Assembly: GCF_029168945.1 (NCBI RefSeq)
Contig: NC_083607.1
Location: 38,425,257 to 38,489,256, forward strand
DNA length: 64,000 nt
Source: Cannabis sativa
Taxonomy: Eukaryota > Streptophyta > Magnoliopsida > Rosales > Cannabaceae
Direction: 5' to 3'
A model generated the notes under the pieces. It searched no databases and was not told where the DNA came from. It saw only the letters and a list, made by a program, of their open reading frames with translations. The number at the start of each line of letters is the position of its first letter. Within the stretch, counting starts at the first letter, position 1. Both the position numbers and the translations under genes were made by a program. Below are positions 57,701-64,000 of the stretch, piece by piece.

Positions 57701-58378
57701 TTAATTATCATCATCAATCTTTTGCTTTTTGTGGTTTCTAGGTTTAGCTACTTTAAAAAGTTCGTTATGTAGGGCAAATGGTGTTTCTGGTCTAAGAACA
57801 TAAAGCCCCTGTTCCATGGATGCAACACAAATATGAATGTTATTTCGAGAAATGGTAGAACCAGAACTCGAAAAATCTAATTTGTATTGTTGCAATTGTA
57901 AGCATGAAACAGAAACCAAGTTTCTACTGAAATTTGGAATGTATAAGACATTGTCTAATTCCAAAATTCTGTTTTGAAACTTGAGTTTGGCTTTTCCTCT
58001 AGCTCTAACCGAAACCATTTCGCCATTACCAACCTTAAGTTTCAACTCTCCGGATTTCAAATAATTCCATTTCTCAAGCAATTGCAATGAACAACTTACA
58101 TGGTTTGTTGACCCAGAATCAAGAATCCAAATGGATTTATCATTCTCTAAAACACGTGATTCGAAGACTAAAGCATCACTGCTTATTCGTTTGTGAATTG
58201 TTGTTCTTGCTGGTTCATTTTGTTGTGAAGTATAACTTGAGGAAGTGGAATCACTTTCTCTTATCTTCTCAACTAAGCTTGAAATAGTAGGATTTATGGA
58301 GTTATGAACTATTTTCTCTTCAGAGTGAACAATTCTTAGCTTACATGCTTTCTGGAATTTCATGTTCATCATGAGCAT
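57701..58378 (-). pseudogene. G protease with residual gag
   Basis: The open frame starts MLMMNMKFQKACK, a gag scrap fused after a large deletion. It passes quickly to SDALVFESRVLEND, then the protease WILDSGSTNHVS with an intact DSG, VGNGEMVSVRARGKAKL, LDNVLYIPNFSRNLVSVSC and the pre-integrase strand ASMEQGLYVLRP. Unlike H, the CCHC knuckle is missing. The gag start phrase NNPHP is still visible near 58455. The frame stops at 57701 before the HHCC finger. It could not make particles on its own. Confidence 0.85.
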
Positions 58379-59682
58379 ATGTGAAGTATTACTCTAACAA
58401 GGAGTTTATAACTTCAAGTTCATTTGCTAAGATATTAACTAGGAGTGGAATGGGATGAGGGTTATTGGCACTACAATACATCAATAAAACAGAAGTAAGG
58501 TTTTAGTTCAAATTCATACACAAGTTCAGAAAATAACGAATAATCACTTATGTTATAAAAATACTAAATCTAACATAGTTTATTTTCCAAGGTTTTCAAC
58601 ATAATGAAATACAGTGTCCCGGTAGGCGAGAATTAAAGATAACATTATTTGAATAGAGTAGTCAGCTCATCTAAAATAAAACCATTTTAGCAACCTTTAA
58701 TTCGATCAAAATGAGAATCCAACGTTGTCCCGGTAGGCGAGAGTCAAGGTTATTCTCATTTTATGAGCTTCCACCATTGTTTCGTGTTTTATGAGTTTAT
58801 CTCTAAGTTGTCACCGTAGGGGAGAGTCTAATAGAGACGAAAACTCACAAAACACTTATAAAATGAGATCTTACGGTGTTAAAAGTTTTCAACGAATAAC
58901 CATCCATAAGGGGGACGAAGTCTAGCGTCTCGAGGTTATATTGAAAAAATTTAACTATGGTAAGACCAACGATGGAGATCGAATATCTTTTGATTAAAGC
59001 TCATTATTTTAAAAATATGTATTTTATTTAATCATCTATTCCGTATCATAATAATAAAAAATTACAAATCAAAGTTGGTTTAAATAAAAAATTAACTTTA
59101 ATTAAATTTCAATTATTATTTAAATTCGAAAAATAATGGAACAAATTTGAAAATATCTTGTTTAAGTTGTTTTAGAAGAATCTAAAAAATCAACTTAAAT
59201 ATCTTTCAAATTATATTTAATTAAATATAAAATTAAGTTGTAACCACTTAATTTGAAAATATTCCATTTTAAGTTAATATTTAAAAAAAAATATCAACTT
59301 AAAAAATATCTGAAGAATCTTAATAACCAATTCCTAAAATTCCTCAACTTAATTTTGAAATTTGAAATTCAAAAAGATATTCAGATTTAGGTTGATTAGT
59401 TAGAGATAACTAATTTTCAACTTAAATAGGAATATTTAATGAAAAATTTAAATTAAGCTTCAGAAAGAATCTAGTTGGTTATAATTCTATATTTAATTAA
59501 ATACAAGAAAATACATATAGTTTAGCTTAGAATATAATTCATTGAACTATGTTTTTCTTAAATTAATTTCAAAATAAATGAAATTAATTATGTTGCTAAT
59601 CAATTTTATTAGGTTAAACTAATTTAATTAACCTAGTACAGTTATCCAAATCAGGCAAATGGGCCTTCACAATTGGGGTAGT

Positions 59683-59747
59683 TCATGTGAGGGGGAGCAG
59701 GGTTCAGTATGCCGTACCCACTTCTATGGCCCCCAACTCTCACACAA
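59683..59747 (-). other. Conserved leader hairpin, G copy
   Basis: TCATGTGAG (59683-59691) and CTCACACAA (59739-59747) around a loop with GTTCAGTATGCCGTACCCAC. Confidence 0.55.
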
Positions 59748-60809
59748 GGCCCAAAAGAGAGGAATTTAACCTTAAAATGAACAACTGTTATTAATTGAAT
59801 AGGCCCAAAAACTAAATTGGCCTAAATAAAATCTATCAAAAACTATGATATTTTCTTTAGCAACAACAACATATATGCATCTATAACAAAATTAAACATA
59901 TAGTCTCACACAGGCACACATTTGGATGGATCCTATCATGTTGCTAGGTCATACACAGATGAAAGAAGATTGTAAAATTTACCTGTTACAAATTATTTAC
60001 TTGACCTATTGACAATTGAACCATGGGTTAAAATCAGATCATTGGATCTGTCAACAAGTTAACCATGACAATTTAGATCAAGCAATAAAAGGTTTTATAA
60101 AACTTACATACAAGCTAAAACACATACTCCTGCAACAAGATGAATTTGGATAGTTGGATGTAGGAATTATTTAATTTTAAATAAAAATTTCGAAAATAAT
60201 TAAATATTAAAAAAAAATATTTCGGTTTCTTAAGAATAAAATAATAATAATAAAAAAATTAAAATTAAACCTACAATTTTTGAAAAAATAGATTTCAACT
60301 AACTTAAATATCATTTCAAAAATAATTGCTAACTACCTTTTAAATTTTTAAAGTTATTTTATAAATTAAATATAAAATAAAAAAATAAATAAATATTTTT
60401 CATATTTTATAATTTAATTTGAATATAAAATAAAAAGACTTAAAAGTTAGCAAAATATCTTACTTCTATTTAAAATTACATGATTATAGTAATCTTATTT
60501 TAAATTTAAATAAGGCCAAATAATTTTAAAAATATTTAATTTAAAAAATATTTAATGTCTGACCTTTATTTCAACAAATAAGATAAAATAATCAAATTTA
60601 AAAATAAGATATAAAATCAAGCAAAAAGATAGATTTTTACTTGTTTTCAAATTCAAATTACACTAATATTTAAAATTAAATTTAAAAAATTCAAATTAAT
60701 TTATTTTTGATATTAGATTTGAAAATTGTAAAATAAAAATCAAAATACAAAACTACACAAAAAATCAGAAGTTAATTTCATGAAATAGCATGAAAAATCG
60801 AAGAAAAAC

Positions 60810-61015
60810 GAAAAAATTGCGAGTTGTACGGAGAGTATGCATTGCATACTGTCCGCGTGCGTGCAAGGGAGGAGCTGACCGAGAGAACTCGGTGCAGGAG
60901 GCTGCTAGCAGCCTCTCCGCGCGCGCGCTCAGTTTCAGACACAGATTTGTGTCCGTGCGCGTGCTGTCTGAAGGGAAGTCCCTCATGCGCGCGTGTGTGA
61001 CAGTTGCACCATCCC
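60810..61015 (-). other. GC-rich, CpG-rich island in the G leader
   Basis: Related in reverse to 28615-28815 of H: it shares AGGCTGCTAGCAGCC, a GAGAGTATGCATTGCATACTG stem, CGCGCGCG runs and the flanking GCACCATCCCGAT. The two islands differ by many changes, so the feature is not a very recent gain. Confidence 0.6.
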
Positions 61016-61312
61016 GATATTTTTCGAAACTTCAAAAAATCATAACTAATTCAAATTAAATCGAAATTGAGTTCTGTAAAAAAGTAAATTGCTTAATTTT
61101 TTCCAAATTATCCAATAAAAAGAATTCTAGAAACAGATATTCAATTATTTTTCACGAAAATTCACAAACATCAATCAATCATCATACAACACACAAAACA
61201 ACATGATACCATCCAAAACACAAAACAACATGATACCATCCAAAACACAAACAAATCGTTTTAAGTCCAAATTTCTTGCAAGCAAATCAATTACCATGGC
61301 TCTGAGGCCAGT

Positions 61313-61806
61313 TATTGGAAATTATTTTACCAGGATCTTAGATCTACTCAGAAGTATGTTGATTAACACCCTAAATATGAACTTCTAAAATGATTATAAA
61401 TTAAACACATATAAAGTATGAGAAACCTTACATTGGGTGCAGCGGAATAAAATGTCTCCTTCCGTTCAGATCTCTAACCCTTGTATCCTTTCTATTGCAG
61501 AGTATTATCAAGTTCTGAACCTGGATCTCTTTCTCTCCTTTCTTTAGTGCTGAATCTCCTTCTTGTTGAATGTCTTTCTTCACGATCTTCCTCACTATGA
61601 TTGAGGTATCACTTGCTGTGTGTGGGCACTACTCTATCACTAAGAGGCTTGAAATTATTCAAGGAAGAAGAAGACAGTGAAGGTGGCGGCTAGGGTTTTG
61701 AAAGAGAAGGCTTCAAGTTTTTCTCTGAAGGAAACCAGAAGTGAAAAGTCTAAATTTCCTGAAGCCTTCACTATCTATTTATAGCATTCCACGTAGGATT
61801 AGGTTT
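61313..61806 (-). repeat. G 5' LTR, first ~490 bp (truncated)
   Basis: Starts TATTGGAAATTATTTTACC as in the G 3' LTR and runs to ATTAGGTTT, where homology ends. TATA complement is at 61775-61784. The rest of the LTR is missing at the joint with H. Confidence 0.88.
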
Positions 61807-63662
61807 ATGCCCTAAATAAAACTTCATTTCAATGTAATCCATTTTATTCAATATCAATAAAGAAACAGAAGTATTTTTCATTCATTTGTATATTTTGGTT
61901 CATCTTATCAATTGCTTGTCTATTTGATTTATAAATTCATCCAAACCCTTTTCACATACTTGATCCTGTTTATTATGTTGTCAACACAGTGGAAAATAAA
62001 CATGACTATGTGAATAAAGATTCCTAGATTTATCAAAACACGGGGTTTTACTGATATGATAATCTACAACAGAGTTTACTTGCATTTGTTAAAATGCTAT
62101 GTTCTTTCCAAACCATTGGTTAAAGTAAAGCTTGGGTTCGGTGCATGGAGTATGCATCGGAAGGATCCGATATTGAACTTTTACATAGATTTATTAAACT
62201 TACCGTAATATCTATTCAAGTCAATATCGCCTAGTTGATCCTAGATCAAATGATCTTAATCCTGGTATGATTAGGTTCAATCTCAAGAGTGTTATTCGTG
62301 TTCTTTGATTTGTTAGTTAAGCCTACTTTTGGGTCAAGGTGATACGTACATTTTGGGAACACGGTAGTGCAATTGAGTAGGAGCGCTAACATAAATATGG
62401 AATCTATAACTTCTATCTGGCAAAGAGAAAGTAAAGGATGATTTCCTTCGAGCTTGACCAAACGAAAATAAATGGTGGAGTACTCATTTCACTTAGCTGA
62501 AATATCATTTATACGGGGTTAAGTGTTTTAAGGATAAAATACATTGTAGGGTGTTTCGGTATCTAATCCCTTTACAATGTAGATCATCTATATAGAGGAT
62601 CATTCATCAAATTAGGATTATAACAATGGATAACTAATGACGTGTCTATATGGTGGAACATATAGAGTGTTCAATATACTGAGAGTGCAATTATAAGTTC
62701 TATGCGTGGATTCAACGAAGAATTAATAAGTCAGTGAATTTAGGTTGTAAATGCTTGATATGCTTATTGGAAGCTCAGATATATAGACCCATGGTCCCTC
62801 CACTAGTTGAGACAATATTACTTGTAAGACTCATTTAATTGGTTTTGATTAATCAATTATAATTCTCAAATTAGACTATGTCTATTTGTGAATTTTTCAC
62901 TAAGTAAGGGCGAAATTGTAAAGAAAGAGTTTTAGGGCATATTTGTTAATTAAGATACTTTGTATGGTCCAATTAATAAATATGATAAATGACAATATTA
63001 TTTAATAATTATTTATAGTTATTAAATAGTTAGAATTGGCATTTAAATGGTTGAATTTGAAAATTGGCGTTTTTGAGAAAATGAGATGCAGAAATGATAA
63101 AACAACAAAATTACAAAAGTGAGGCCCAAATCCACTAGCCATGGCCAGCCACCTTTGTAGGATTTATCATTTAATATTTTCATTATTTTAATGCCAAATA
63201 AGTCAAATCTAACCCTCTGTGGCATGCTATAAATAGATAGTGATGGCTTTAGGAAAAATAGACTTTCACATCTTGTTTCCTCCAGAGAAAAACCTGAGCC
63301 TCCTCTCTATACCTAGCCGCCACCTTCCTCTCCTTCTTCTTCATTATAAATTTCGAACCTCTTAGTGATAGAGTAGTGCCCACACACAGCAAGTAATACC
63401 TCAATCATAGTGAGGAAGATCGTGAAGAAAGACATTCAACAAGAAGGACATTCAGGCTCAGATGTTGATAATACTCTGCGACAGAAAGGATACAAGGGTT
63501 AGAGATCTGAGTGGAAGGAGACATATTATTCCGCTACACCCAATGTAAGGTTTCTCATACTTTATATGTGTTTATTTATAATCGTTTTAGAAGTTCATAT
63601 TTAGGGTGTTAATCAACATACTTGTGAGTAGATCTAAGATCCTGGTAAAATAATTTCCAACA
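61802..63662 (+). repeat. H 3' LTR, lacking its first bases
   Basis: Forward LTR beginning at (GG)TTTATGCCCTAAATAAAACT, about seven bases short of a full TGTTGGG start, and ending TAATTTCCAACA at 63662. A2-type U3, TATA box at 63227-63236. It is closest to the H left LTR. The first five bases (GGTTT) are shared with the truncated G LTR. Confidence 0.85.
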
Positions 63663-64000
63663 ATTACAGGCTCCTAAATCACATCAATCACAACACTGAT
63701 AATGGATACGCTAAATCACTTCCCGGGGACTTAAACTTGAAACTAAAAGTTTCTATATCGATAAATAACATGGAAATACCCTAAATAACACAAAAATGGG
63801 AAAAACTAGGGTTCCCAAATTTGCCCCAACCGGAATTCCGGTTTTAGGAGGAAATCCTAGAAGCCAACCAGAATTCTGGTTCCTACAGGCCTCTCTGAAC
63901 CGGAATTCCGGTTCAGTGCAGGAATTTTTCAAAATTTCATTTCTCAACCAATTCAACCTCAATCCAAACCAAACTTTCCAAACCTGCTCTATACAACCTA
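63663..64000 (-). repeat. Probable continuation of the T 5' LTR with 16-20-bp palindromes
   Basis: No gene. ATTAC at 63663-63667 is the probable right TSD copy of H (left copy ATTTC at 16278-16282), so this should be the outer part of the T LTR. It contains three perfect palindromes: AACCGGAATTCCGGTT (63828-63843), AACCAGAATTCTGGTT (63866-63881) and TGAACCGGAATTCCGGTTCA (63896-63915). The antisense 69-codon frame over them is not supported. Confidence 0.6.

Larger units (their letters stand above)
58379..61312 (-). other. G leader: gag start scrap, motif pair, hairpin, GC island, primer site
   Basis: On the plus strand: a gag start scrap to about 58490; the paired motif (GTCCCGGTAGGCGAGAATTA at about 58616 and GTCCCGGTAGGCGAGAGTCA at about 58728); the E2-type cassette (GTCTAGCGTCTCGAGGTTAT, about 58920-58940); the conserved hairpin (59683-59747); long AT-rich leader; the GC-rich island (60810-61015); and primer site complement CCATGGCTCTGAGGCCAGT (about 61294-61312). 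Overlapping ORFs on both strands at 60765-61059 are low-stop-density artefacts of the island. Confidence 0.7.
53080..61806 (-). mobile_element. Element G: copia element related to H, reverse orientation, 5' LTR truncated
   Basis: 3' LTR at 53080-54988, interior at 54989-61312, and the start of the 5' LTR at 61313-61806. It is inserted in the R 5' LTR (left flank CTCTA at 53075-53079); the right target flank is lost. Both LTRs end TCCAATA in element orientation rather than TCCAACA, so the source copy already had TG...TA ends. Pol is the best preserved of its family here (intact protease DSG, YVDD and most of RNase H), but gag is mostly deleted. The 5' LTR is joined head-to-head to the H 3' LTR. 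Confidence 0.87.
16283..63662 (+). mobile_element. Element H: copia-type LTR element, heavily interrupted
   Basis: H occupies 16283-63662 but owns only 16283-16460, 26672-34583 and about 61802-63662. Its 5' LTR is split by E2. Its primer site, leader and broken pol run to 34583, where R begins, and its 3' LTR returns at the far right. The start TGTTGGGT at 16283 and end TTTCCAACA at 63662 are flanked by ATTTC (16278-16282) and ATTAC (63663-63667), a TSD with one mismatch. The end of RNase H, the polypurine tract and the first bases of the 3' LTR are missing, lost with the right ends of R and G. Treating left and right LTRs as one element is inference from orientation, LTR subtype and TSD. Confidence 0.7.

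Noticed and set aside
1..64000. A host gene or an undescribed defence or metabolic system
   Set aside because: Every substantial ORF on both strands is explained as gag/pol, LTR antisense or low complexity. Nothing remains that looks like an independent protein-coding system.

Overview
The window looks like intergenic, heterochromatin-type DNA of a flowering plant, probably a dicot. It is AT-rich and contains no host gene that I can recognise. Essentially every interpretable base belongs to a transposable element: Ty3/gypsy and Ty1/copia LTR retrotransposons, a Cassandra-type LTR carrying 5S rRNA sequence, and one Mutator-like DNA transposon. Nothing identifies the species. There are no bacterial features, no CRISPR array and no functional RNA gene.

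The layout is a nest of insertions, and most joints can be proved by short target-site duplications (TSDs). Level 0 is a decayed Ty3/gypsy element on the minus strand, called T here. Its integrase lies at 1-687 and 5903-6531, its RNase H tail at about 6532-6690, its gag/protease at 13636-15004, its primer-binding site at about 15263-15280, and its 5' LTR at 15281-16282, apparently resuming at 63668-64000. Three elements sit in T. S (688-5902, minus) is a gag-only Ty3/gypsy element inserted in the integrase (TSD AAACT). E1 (6833-13635, plus) is a 5'-truncated copia-derived element inserted in the protease. H (16283-63662, plus) is a copia-type element in the 5' LTR (TSD ATTTC/ATTAC).

Inside H, E2 (16461-26666, plus, TSD TTTAT) splits the left LTR. 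R (34584-53079, minus) interrupts the end of pol. R in turn holds a Mutator-like element (40771-42059, 9-bp TSD TATAATTAA), a Tnt1-like copia element F (43159-51697, minus, TSD AATTT), a Cassandra-type solo LTR (52553-52986, TSD CTGGA) and a second copia element G (53080-61806, minus). F contains a solo LTR of the E-family (43961-45865, TSD AAAAT), so the deepest stack is T > H > R > F > solo LTR. G's right LTR is fused to the H 3' LTR at 61802-61806 through a 5-bp shared sequence, which implies a deletion of the missing ends of G, R and H.

E1, E2, R, H, G and the solo LTR belong to one superfamily with LTRs of about 1.85-1.91 kb and a Met-tRNA-like primer site. H and G keep recognisable but broken pol. 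E1, E2 and R share an unreadable fossil of the same pol, so they look like a non-autonomous family that kept moving after losing its coding capacity; the two E2 LTRs differ at only about a dozen positions by eye. All five internal regions keep a GC-rich hairpin and a paired sequence motif in the leader, which are candidates for cis-acting signals. I did not find a new enzyme-based system. The most interesting material is the conserved non-coding leader, the nested history, the Cassandra LTR, and the gag-only element S with its intact 315-residue ORF.
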